A stretch of 64,000 bases of DNA from positions 62,001 through 126,000 of the forward strand of contig JAKPJZ010000201.1 of NCBI GenBank assembly GCA_029553955.1, written 5' to 3'. Under the pieces are notes generated by a model, which had not been told where the DNA came from, did no database searches, and was given only the letters and a program-made list of their open reading frames with translations. The position numbers and the translations under genes were made by a program. Positions 52,180-62,282 of this stretch are shown one piece after another. Position 1 is the stretch's first letter; each line of letters starts with the position of its first letter. Origin of the DNA: Chloroflexota bacterium (GTDB lineage: Bacteria > Chloroflexota > Anaerolineae > SpSt-313).

Positions 52180-53964
52180 ATGCGCAAGCCTGCAAAAGCG
52201 AGCAAAGAGACCCGGGCCGCGGTGAAGGGTGCGACGCTGGAGCACCGCTTCACCAACCGCGACGTGGCCGCACTCCTCCTGCAGATTGCCGATATGCTGG
52301 AGATCAAGGGGGAGGTGGTCTACAAGAGCCTGGCCTACCGGCGGGCGGCGCAGAGCATCCTCGACCTGGGCCGCGATATCTATGAGGTCTGGGCCGAGGG
52401 GGGGCTGCGCGGCATTCCGGGGGTGGGCGAGGCGCTGGCCAAAAAGCTCGACGAGCTCCTGGGCACGGGCCGCCTGCAGTACTATGAAGAGCTGCAGGAG
52501 CAGGTGCCCGCGGGCGTTGTCAGCCTGCTCGGCATCCCCGAGGTGGGCCCCAAGACGGCGCGGCTCCTGTGGGAGCGCCTGGGCGCGATGAGCGTGGCCG
52601 ATGTGCAGCGGGCGGCCGAGGCCGGTGAGCTGCGCACGCTGCCGGGGCTGGGCGCGCGCTCGGAGCAGCGCATCCTCGAGGGTATCCGCGCGCTGAACCG
52701 GCGCGGCGGCCGCATCTCGCTCGGCATGGCCTGGCCGGCGGCCGCCGAGCTGCTGGAGCAGCTTCAGCACCTGCCGGGGGTGCAGGCGGTGTCGGCGGCG
52801 GGCAGCCTGCGGCGCATGAAAGATACCGTGGGCGACCTGGACCTGCTGGCGGCCGCCGAGGACGGCGAGGCGGTGACCACGGCGTTTACCCGCTTCCCAC
52901 AGGTGGCCGAGGTGGTGCTACAGGGGCCGACCAAGGCGACGGTGATCCTGCGCGATGGCCTGCAGGCCGACCTACGCGTGTTGCCCCGCGAGCGCTGGGG
53001 CTCGCTCTTGCAGCACTTTACGGGCAGCAAGGAGCACAACGTGGCCCTGCGCGGGCTGGCGCAATCGCAGGGGCTGAGCCTGAGCGAGTACGGCTTTCGG
53101 CGGGGCGATGAAGAGATCCTCTGCCCCGAGGAAGCGGACGTCTACAAGGTGCTCGGGCTCCCCTGGATCCCACCCGAGCTGCGCGAGGACCGCGGCGAGA
53201 TCGAGGCGGCGCAAGAGAAGCGCCTGCCCCGGCTGCTCGAGCTCGGCGATATCCGCGGTGACCTGCACACCCACTCCGATTGGTCGGACGGCGTGGCCTC
53301 GATCGAGCAGATGGCCGCCCGTGCGCGTGAGCTGGGCTACGAGTACCTGGTCGTCTCCGATCACACCCGCTCGCTGGCCGTGGCCAATGGCCTCGATGAG
53401 GGGCGCGTGGCGGAACAACGCGCGCTCATCGAGCGTCTCAATGCCAGGCACTCTCGCTTTCGCATCCTGCAGGGCTGCGAGCTGGAGATTTGCGGCGACG
53501 GCAGCCTGGACTTTCCCGACGAGGTGCTGGCGCGCTTTGACGTGGTGGTGGCTTCGGTGCACACCGGCCTGCGGCAGGACCGCGACCGGGTGACGCAGCG
53601 GGTGCTCGGCGCGGTGCGCAACCCCCATGTGGACGTCATTGGCCACCTCACCGGGCGGCTCCTCGGCCAGCGCGAGCCAAGTGAGGTGGACGTGGAGGCG
53701 GTGCTGCGCGAGGCGGCGCGCACGGGGACGGCGATCGAGGTCAACGGCATCACCAACCGCCTGGACCTGGACGACGTCCACGTCAAGCGCGCGATCGAGC
53801 TCGGCGTGACGCTCAGCGTCGACAGCGACGCGCACTCGACAGGGGCGCTGGAGTCGATGTTCTTTGGTGTGGCGACGGCGCGGCGCGGCTGGGCATCGGC
53901 AGCCGACGTGGTAAACACCCGGCCCCTGAGGGAATTCCAGGCGTGGCTCAAGGGCAGACACTAG
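52180..53964 (+). CDS. polX: DNA polymerase X with C-terminal PHP domain
   Basis: It fills short gaps in base excision repair. The 594-residue product has an N-terminal helical lyase-like domain (FTNRDVAALLLQIADMLEIK), helix-hairpin-helix segments (GIPGVGEALAKKLDELLG), the polymerase active site GSLRRMKDTVGDLDLLAA with the Asp pair, and a PHP exonuclease domain. The PHP metal ligands lie in GDLHTHSDWSDGVAS, VVSDHTRSLAVANGL, LQGCELEI, VASVHTG and VDSDAHSTGAL. ATG 52180 is preferred because the promoter places +1 there; the upstream frame is the previous, stop-less gene. Confidence 0.95.
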   Translation: MRKPAKASKETRAAVKGATLEHRFTNRDVAALLLQIADMLEIKGEVVYKSLAYRRAAQSILDLGRDIYEVWAEGGLRGIPGVGEALAKKLDELLGTGRLQYYEELQEQVPAGVVSLLGIPEVGPKTARLLWERLGAMSVADVQRAAEAGELRTLPGLGARSEQRILEGIRALNRRGGRISLGMAWPAAAELLEQLQHLPGVQAVSAAGSLRRMKDTVGDLDLLAAAEDGEAVTTAFTRFPQVAEVVLQGPTKATVILRDGLQADLRVLPRERWGSLLQHFTGSKEHNVALRGLAQSQGLSLSEYGFRRGDEEILCPEEADVYKVLGLPWIPPELREDRGEIEAAQEKRLPRLLELGDIRGDLHTHSDWSDGVASIEQMAARARELGYEYLVVSDHTRSLAVANGLDEGRVAEQRALIERLNARHSRFRILQGCELEICGDGSLDFPDEVLARFDVVVASVHTGLRQDRDRVTQRVLGAVRNPHVDVIGHLTGRLLGQREPSEVDVEAVLREAARTGTAIEVNGITNRLDLDDVHVKRAIELGVTLSVDSDAHSTGALESMFFGVATARRGWASAADVVNTRPLREFQAWLKGRH

Positions 53965-54037
53965 GCCTCTGGGTGTGGTTCGTCGTCTGTGGCCGGAAGT
54001 GAGTGGCCACAGGGCAGTGTTCATGGAGGTGAGCATT

Positions 54038-54562
54038 GTGGCGATCGGTTCTGGAGGAAGCGGGCGATCTCGGGATGAGGGCGGCATTCTGGAGGGCAGT
54101 TGGCTGTGGGTCGCGTTGCCGGTTGGCGTCCTGGGCCTGATTGCGGCGCTCTGGTTCCTCGTCATTGCGCCCGCGGGCGGGGCGCCGCCAAAGGCGACCG
54201 TCACCCCGGCCAAGACGGCCACCTCGCAGGCCGCGCCGAGCGTCACCCTGGCGTCGATTGAAAAGCCGACCAACACCGCTCAGCCGACGGATGTGCCGCT
54301 GCCCACCGCCGCGCCGACGGCCATGCCGACGGCCATCGGCCTGGGCGTGCGCGTGGAGGTGACGGGCACCGGGGCCCAGCAGTTGAGCGTGCGCAGCGCG
54401 GCCGGCACCAGCGCGACCCGGCTCAAGTTCGTGCCCGATGGGACCAAGTTCGTCGTCGTCGGCGGGCCCGAGGACGCCAACGGCTACACCTGGTGGAAGG
54501 TCGACGACCAGGCCGGCACCGTGGGCTGGGTGGCGGGCAAGTTCCTCAAGCTGACGCCATAG
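54038..54562 (+). CDS. Membrane-anchored bacterial SH3-domain protein
   Basis: The product of about 174 residues has a short basic N-terminus, one membrane helix (SWLWVALPVGVLGLIAALWF), a Pro/Thr/Ala-rich spacer (residues 50-100) and a C-terminal SH3-like domain with QQLSVRSAAGTSATRLKFVP, GTKFVVVGGPEDANGYTWWK and GWVAGKFLKL. Bacterial SH3 domains usually bind peptidoglycan or other wall components outside the membrane. GTG 54038 is chosen because GGAGG is 8 bases upstream; ATG 54023 is possible. A family B element follows. Confidence 0.8.
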   Translation: MAIGSGGSGRSRDEGGILEGSWLWVALPVGVLGLIAALWFLVIAPAGGAPPKATVTPAKTATSQAAPSVTLASIEKPTNTAQPTDVPLPTAAPTAMPTAIGLGVRVEVTGTGAQQLSVRSAAGTSATRLKFVPDGTKFVVVGGPEDANGYTWWKVDDQAGTVGWVAGKFLKLTP

Positions 54563-54585
54563 GCCTGGGCTAGCAACCGGCAAAA

Positions 54586-57106
<2,521 letters not shown>

Positions 57107-57461
57107 CCTTGGGCAGCGACTCGGTCTGCGGGATCACGTGGGTCGCCATGGCGAGCCCCCTTCGTAGTGGACGCTTCAGCGCCTTGGCCGCTGGGCGTGG
57201 CGCCATCGGCGCCTGGAGCGAGGCGTGCGTCAACGTAGCTCAGGCAAGGCGCGCGACTCAGCCCCTGCGCCGGCCTGGGTTCCCTCACCCCCGGCCCCTC
57301 TCCCCCTCGGGGGGAGAGGGGAGTTGCACACCCGGCGTGGCGCCAAGCAGTGCCACGGCTTCGCACAGCCACCCGGAGGGCGCACCTCCCTTCTCCCCCT
57401 CGGGGGGAGAGGGGCCGGGGGTGAGGGAACCCAGCGCCCGGCATGAGAAGGGACGCCCAAC
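57107..57461. repeat. Intergenic region with a family G element
   Basis: 57281-57305 and 57404-57428 are exact 25-base inverted borders (TCCCTCACCCCCGGCCCC...). Each also contains its own inner palindrome CTCCCCCTCGGGGGGAGAG. The rest of the gap shows nothing recognisable. Confidence 0.8.
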
Positions 57462-60029
57462 GTGCCCGCTATGACCCCCCCTGCCCGCCGCGCCGTGGAG
57501 CCGGTCGTCGAGCGCCTGCGCCGCGAGCCGGCGCTCCTCAACGGCCTCACCGCCTGGCGCCGCGTGCCCGCGCGGCCGGCCGTCTGCGCCCCGTGGCCGG
57601 CCGGGGTCGACCCGCGGCTGCTCGCGGCACTGGCGGGCCGCGGCATCCGCGAGCCCTACGGGCACCAAGCCCAGGCCATCGCGGCGGCGCTCGAAGGCCG
57701 GCACGTCGTCGTCGTCACCGGCACCGCCTCGGGCAAGACGCTGTGCTACAACGTGCCGGTGCTCACGGCGCTGCTCGCCGACCCGCAGGCGCGCGCGCTC
57801 TACCTCTTCCCCACCAAGGCGCTGACCCAGGACCAGGCTGCGGCGCTCGACGCATTGCTCGAGGCAGCGGAGGCCGAGCTGCCGGTGCACACCTACGACG
57901 GCGACACCGAGGCCGAGGCGCGGCCGCGGGTGCGCAGCCGGGCGCGGGTGCTGCTCACCAACCCCGACATGCTGCATACCGGCATCCTGCCGCACCACAC
58001 CAAGTGGGCGGCGTTCTTCCGCGGCCTGCGCTACGTGGTGCTCGACGAACTGCACACCTACCGCGGCGTGTTCGGCAGCCACATGGCCAACGTGCTGCGG
58101 CGGCTGCAGCGCGTCTGCCGCTTCTACGGCGCCGCGCCCTGCTTCATCTGCTGCTCGGCCACCGTGGCCAACCCGGCGCAACTCGCCGAGGGGCTCATCG
58201 GCCAGCCGGTGACGGTGGTCGATGACGATGGCGCGCCGCACGGCGAGCGCCATATCCTCTTCTACAACCCACCCATCGTCGACCACGAGCTGGGCATACG
58301 CCGCAGCCCACTGCTCGAAGGGCGCGGCCTGGCGGCACGGCTCATCGGCGCCGGGTTGCAGACCATCGTCTTTACGCGCGCCCGCGTGGCCACCGAGGTG
58401 CTGCTGACCTATCTGCAGTCCGATGCCGAGCGCAACGGCTGGGGCCCGCGCACGGTGCGCGGCTACCGCGGCGGCTACCTGGCCGAGGAGCGGCGCGCAG
58501 TGGAGCGGGGCCTGCGCCAGGGAGCGGTGCGCGGCGTGGTGGCGACCAACGCGCTGGAGCTGGGCGTGGATATCGGCGAGCTGGCGGCGGTGGTGATGGT
58601 CGGCTACCCCGGCACCGTGGCCAGCACCTGGCAGCAGATGGGCCGGGCCGGCCGGCGGCGCGGCAGCTCGCTCGCCGTGCTGGTGGCCGGCGGGTCGCCG
58701 CTCGACCAGTACATCGTGGGCCACCCCGAATACTTCTTCGGGCGCTCGCCCGAGCATGCGCTGCTCGATGCCGATAACCCACTCATCCTGCTGGGCCACC
58801 TGGCCTGCGCCGCCTTCGAACTGCCGTTCGCCGAGGGCGAGACGTACGGCGGCCGCGACGTGGCGGCGCACCTGGCGCTGCTCGAACAGGAGGGCCTGCT
58901 GCACCGCGCAGCGGGGGTGACCTACTGGCTGGGCCAGCAGTACCCGGCCGAGAGCGTCTCGCTGCGCGCAGCGGGCATGGACGTGTTCGTCATTGCCGAG
59001 GAGGGCAGTGGCCGCACCGTGGGCAAGGTGGAGCGCTACGCCGCGCCCAGCCTGATCCACGAGGGTGCGATCTATCTGCATGAAGGCCAGTCGTACCAGG
59101 TGAGCCGGCTCGACTGGGAGGGCCGCCGCGCCACGGTGGCGCCGGTGCAGGTCGACTATTACACCGAGGCCTCGACTTCGTCGAGCGTGGAGGTGATGGA
59201 GGAGCGGGCGCAGGCGCGCGCAGGCCCGCCAGAGGCCGGCAGGGGCGGCGCCGGCATTGGCTGGGGCGCGGTGCGGGTGACGAGCGTGACCTCGGCCTAC
59301 CGCAAGGTGCGTCTCTTCACCCACGAGAACCTGGGCTGGGGCATGATCGACCTGCCGGAGCAGCAGATGGAGACCGTGGGCACCTGGCTATGGTTCCCGC
59401 CCGAGACGGCGGCGCCACTGGTGGCCGAGGGCGTGCTGAGCCCCGAGGTGCGCTTTGACCGTGGGCCCAACTGGGCCGAGATGCGTCGCCGTGCCCGCGA
59501 GCGCGACGGCTGCCGCTGCCGGCACTGCGGCGCGCCCGAGCGCCCCGACCGTGAGCACGACGTGCACCACGTGCGCCCCTTCCGCGAGTTCGGCTACGTG
59601 CCGGGCGTGAACGACCACTACCTGGCGGCCAACCAGCTCGGCAACCTGGTGACCCTCTGCCGCGGCTGCCACTGGCGGGCCGATGGGGCGCAGATGCCGG
59701 GAGGCGCGCTGGCGGGGCTGGCCCACGCCCTGGGCAACGTGGCGCCGCTCTTCCTGATGTGCGACCCGCGCGACATCGGCGTGGTGGCCGAGGTGCGCTC
59801 CAGTCACACCGGCGGTCCCACAGTGACCGTCTACGACCGCGTGGCGGGGGGCATCGGCCTCAGCCAGCAGCTCTACGCCATCCAGCGCCAGGTGCTCGAG
59901 GCCGCGGGCACGCTGGTGGCCGCCTGCACCTGCCAGGCCGGCTGCCCGGCGTGCATCGGGCCGGCGCTCGAACAGGGCAAGAACACCAAAGAGCACGTCC
60001 TGCGCCTGGTGCAGGCGGCCCTGGAGTAG
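57462..60029 (+). CDS. MrfA/YprA-type DEAD/H helicase with an embedded HNH domain and DUF1998
   Basis: The 855-residue product is an SF2 helicase: motif I VTGTASGKTLCYNVPV (near residue 84), motif II VVLDELHTYRG (near 193), CCSATVANPAQLAEG, and motif VI QQMGRAGRRRGSSLAV. The DUF1998 part ends with the four-cysteine motif CTCQAGCPACIG of MrfA, a mitomycin-repair helicase. Unusually, residues about 676-745 form a full HNH nuclease motif: CRCRHCG, HDVHHVRPFREFGY and NLVTLCRGCHW. GTG 57462 has GAAGGGA 8 bases upstream. Likely role: DNA repair or defence; the HNH function is untested. Confidence 0.9.
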   Translation: MPAMTPPARRAVEPVVERLRREPALLNGLTAWRRVPARPAVCAPWPAGVDPRLLAALAGRGIREPYGHQAQAIAAALEGRHVVVVTGTASGKTLCYNVPVLTALLADPQARALYLFPTKALTQDQAAALDALLEAAEAELPVHTYDGDTEAEARPRVRSRARVLLTNPDMLHTGILPHHTKWAAFFRGLRYVVLDELHTYRGVFGSHMANVLRRLQRVCRFYGAAPCFICCSATVANPAQLAEGLIGQPVTVVDDDGAPHGERHILFYNPPIVDHELGIRRSPLLEGRGLAARLIGAGLQTIVFTRARVATEVLLTYLQSDAERNGWGPRTVRGYRGGYLAEERRAVERGLRQGAVRGVVATNALELGVDIGELAAVVMVGYPGTVASTWQQMGRAGRRRGSSLAVLVAGGSPLDQYIVGHPEYFFGRSPEHALLDADNPLILLGHLACAAFELPFAEGETYGGRDVAAHLALLEQEGLLHRAAGVTYWLGQQYPAESVSLRAAGMDVFVIAEEGSGRTVGKVERYAAPSLIHEGAIYLHEGQSYQVSRLDWEGRRATVAPVQVDYYTEASTSSSVEVMEERAQARAGPPEAGRGGAGIGWGAVRVTSVTSAYRKVRLFTHENLGWGMIDLPEQQMETVGTWLWFPPETAAPLVAEGVLSPEVRFDRGPNWAEMRRRARERDGCRCRHCGAPERPDREHDVHHVRPFREFGYVPGVNDHYLAANQLGNLVTLCRGCHWRADGAQMPGGALAGLAHALGNVAPLFLMCDPRDIGVVAEVRSSHTGGPTVTVYDRVAGGIGLSQQLYAIQRQVLEAAGTLVAACTCQAGCPACIGPALEQGKNTKEHVLRLVQAALE

Positions 60030-60083
60030 CGGCTCGATGCAGACCGAATGCTGCTGTAGGTGCGCTATCAACGACAAGAGCGG

Positions 60084-60157
60084 GATACACCGCAGAGGCG
60101 CAGAGGACGCGGAGGAACTCCAGGATTCCTCTGCGCCCTCTGCGCCTCTGCGGTGTA
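60084..60157. repeat. Family H palindromic repeat, copy 2
   Basis: ACACCGCAGAGGCGCAGAGG and its near-inverse CTCTGCGCCTCTGCGGTGT flank a short centre. Copy 1 is at 19074-19137; both are followed by CGGAGCCCCGT. Confidence 0.8.
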
Positions 60158-60214
60158 CCGGAGCCCCGTGCTGAGACCACGGGACAGGGAAGGCAGAAGC
60201 GGTCCGCGAACCGC

Positions 60215-60262
60215 CCTACGGCACCTGCGGCAGCACCGAAGCGGCCTGCGGCAGGATGGTGA
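60215..60262. repeat. 48-base duplication of the 3' end of the larA-like gene
   Basis: These 48 bases, starting CCTACGGCACCTGCGGCAGC, are identical to 61003-61050, the stop codon and last 15 codons of the LarA-family gene. The copy ends just before the MNT gene promoter; no gene reads through it. The rest of the 60030-60348 gap holds family H and the promoter. Confidence 0.85.
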
Positions 60263-60267
60263 GCTGC

Positions 60268-60295
60268 TTGACACGACATGTACTTCCCATATGAT
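60268..60295 (+). promoter_or_regulatory. Promoter of the MNT/HEPN pair
   Basis: TTGACA (60268-60273) and TATGAT (60290-60295) are 16 bases apart; +1 is near 60302. GGAGGT lies 8 bases before the ATG at 60349. Confidence 0.7.
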
Positions 60296-60348
60296 ACGGG
60301 CATCGGACAAGCTGCTACGGATCGCAGCAAGGCCATGGAGGTGTCGCA

Positions 60349-60651
60349 ATGAGCGCGCAGATACCCATCGAGCGGGAGCGCATTGCCGAGTTCTGCCGGC
60401 AGCACCATATCCGGCGCCTGGCCCTCTTCGGTTCCGTGCTGCGGCCAGATTTCCATCCCGAGAGCGATATCGATGTGCTGGTCGAGTTCGAGCCGGGCCA
60501 CGTGCCGGGGCTCTTGGGCATGGCCCGTTTGGAACGAGCACTCACGGCGCTGTTTGGCCGCCGGGTGGACTTGCGCACGCCCGAGGACCTCAGCCGCTAT
60601 TTTCGCCAGAGAGTGGTGGAAGAGGCCGAGGTGCAATATGCGCGAGCATGA
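60349..60651 (+). CDS. mntA: MNT-type nucleotidyltransferase (antitoxin of a HEPN/MNT pair)
   Basis: The 100-residue product has the minimal nucleotidyltransferase signature [20 protein letters not shown], i.e. GS-x10-DxD, with [20 protein letters not shown] at the end. In characterised HEPN/MNT systems MntA adds AMP groups to a tyrosine of the HEPN toxin and so neutralises it. Length and the gene order antitoxin-first fit. It overlaps the HEPN gene by 14 bases. Confidence 0.9.
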   Translation: MSAQIPIERERIAEFCRQHHIRRLALFGSVLRPDFHPESDIDVLVEFEPGHVPGLLGMARLERALTALFGRRVDLRTPEDLSRYFRQRVVEEAEVQYARA

Positions 60652-60976
60652 CCGCATCCGCCTCCGGCACATGCTGGATGAGGCGCACGAGGCCATCAGT
60701 TTTGCCCATGGCCGTACGCGCGCCGACCTCGACAGCGACCGCATGCTTGCCCTCTCGCTCGTCAAGGCCATCGAGATTGTCGGTGAGGCGGCCAGCCAGG
60801 TCTCAGAGGCGACGAGAGCCCGATTGCCCGACGTTCCCTGGGCCGATATCGCCGGCATGCGCAATCGACTGGTCCATGCCTATTTCGACATAAACCTAGA
60901 GATTGCCTGGCAGACCGTAGGGCAAGACCTGCCCCCGCTCGTTGCTGCGCTGGAGAGGGCCCTGGCAGACGAGTAG
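60638..60976 (+). CDS. hepT: HEPN RNase toxin (DUF86 / HepT family)
   Basis: The 112-residue helical product has the HEPN active motif R-x4-H in [14 protein letters not shown], the standard DUF86 form. It begins [21 protein letters not shown] conserved tyrosine three residues after the His (HAYF) is the usual AMPylation region. HEPN toxins of this class cut tRNA or other RNA when released. ATG 60638 lies in the end of the MNT gene, after GAGGTGC. Confidence 0.92.
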   Translation: MREHDRIRLRHMLDEAHEAISFAHGRTRADLDSDRMLALSLVKAIEIVGEAASQVSEATRARLPDVPWADIAGMRNRLVHAYFDINLEIAWQTVGQDLPPLVAALERALADE

Positions 60977-61002
60977 TATCCGAGACGGGTACGCGAACTT
61001 GC

Positions 61003-62271
61003 CTACGGCACCTGCGGCAGCACCGAAGCGGCCTGCGGCAGGATGGTGATGCGCGCCTCCGGCCCCAGCGCCTGCAGGGCGGCGTCGAGGGCGACCTGCG
61101 CCGTCGGCCAGTGCTCGATGCCCACCAGCGACAGCTCGGCCACCCCCGGGGCGACGAGCATGATGCGCGCGTGCTGTGCCACGCGGGCGATGGCCGCCGC
61201 CTTGTGCCCCCCCAACACAAAGCGCTCCTGAATGCGCGCCAACACCTCCTCTGGCGAGCGCGCCTCGGTCATCCACGATTCAAAGGTACGGTTGCCGCAG
61301 CCCTCGAGGCATTCGGCCGCGAGGATGATGATGCCGCCCTCGCGCAACGCATAGGGCGCATTGTCGAGCGCCTTCTGCGCCTGGTAGAGGTTGACGTCCT
61401 TGGGGTGGCCGCCGGCGCTGGCGATGACGATGCCGGCCGCCTCGGGGATGCGCACCAGGCCGCGCTGCGCCACCAGCTCGCAGCCGGCACGGTGCGCGGC
61501 GATGACGTCGCCGGCTACTGCGGCGGTGATGCGGTGCTCGCCATCGACGATGACGTTGAGGACAAAGTCGACCCCCACCATGGCCGCGGCCTCTTCGAGG
61601 TCGGCGCGCACCGGGTTGCCCTCCAGGCGCCCGGTGGCGGCCTCGGGCTGCACCATCATGGCATGGTTGGCGGTGACGGTGGCCGCCGAGGCGCAGCCGG
61701 GGACGATAGCCTTGGCGCCGCCCGAGTAACCGACAAAGTAGTGGAACTCGAGGTTGCCCAGGCAGACGCGCAGGTCGGCCTCGACCACCGGACGAAAGAC
61801 GTCTACCGGTGTGCCGCGCGAGGTCGCGCCGAGGTGCACCGTCGCTGCCGGGTCGTGGTTGATGACGCGCACGCGGCGGTAGACGCTGGGGCCGACGGCC
61901 TCCTCCAGCTCGGCCGGGGTCATGGGTCGGTGCAGGCCGAGGGCGATGACGATGGTGATGTCGCTGCTGGCGATGCCGGCCGCGGCGAGCTCGTCGAGCA
62001 CTGGGGGCAGCAGTGTGTGCGACGGGCAGGGACGGGTCAGGTCACTGGTGACGATGGCCACCTGCTGCCCTGGCCACGCCAGGTCGCGCAGGCGCGCGGT
62101 GCCGATGGGGCGCCTCAGGGCGCGGCGGACCAGGGCGGCCTCCGCGGGCTGCGGCCCTCCGGCTGTGACTGCAGGCTGGGGCGAGAAGATGCCGACGAGA
62201 TTACTGCTCGGCACGTCGATGGGCATTTCGCCGTGGCCGAAGGGAAGGCGAATGCGCGTCAGTGCAGCCAT
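61003..62271 (-). CDS. LarA-family protein (nickel-pincer lactate racemase-like)
   Basis: LarA enzymes epimerise or racemise alpha-hydroxy acids with a nickel-pincer nucleotide bound to lysine. The 422-residue product has VTSDLTRPCPSHTLLPPVLD, the histidine in IALGLHRPMTPAELEEAVG, VINHDPAATVHLG and the cofactor-lysine region EFHYFVGYSGGAKAIVPG. The C-terminal domain has GIVIASAGGHPKDVNLYQAQ. The ATG follows GGAGGAA and lies 11 bases after the stop of the molybdopterin oxidoreductase, so the two may be one transcript. No larB/larC/larE cofactor genes are in the window. Exact substrate unknown. Confidence 0.9.
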   Translation of the reverse strand: MAALTRIRLPFGHGEMPIDVPSSNLVGIFSPQPAVTAGGPQPAEAALVRRALRRPIGTARLRDLAWPGQQVAIVTSDLTRPCPSHTLLPPVLDELAAAGIASSDITIVIALGLHRPMTPAELEEAVGPSVYRRVRVINHDPAATVHLGATSRGTPVDVFRPVVEADLRVCLGNLEFHYFVGYSGGAKAIVPGCASAATVTANHAMMVQPEAATGRLEGNPVRADLEEAAAMVGVDFVLNVIVDGEHRITAAVAGDVIAAHRAGCELVAQRGLVRIPEAAGIVIASAGGHPKDVNLYQAQKALDNAPYALREGGIIILAAECLEGCGNRTFESWMTEARSPEEVLARIQERFVLGGHKAAAIARVAQHARIMLVAPGVAELSLVGIEHWPTAQVALDAALQALGPEARITILPQAASVLPQVP

Positions 62272-62282
62272 TGTTCCTCCAA

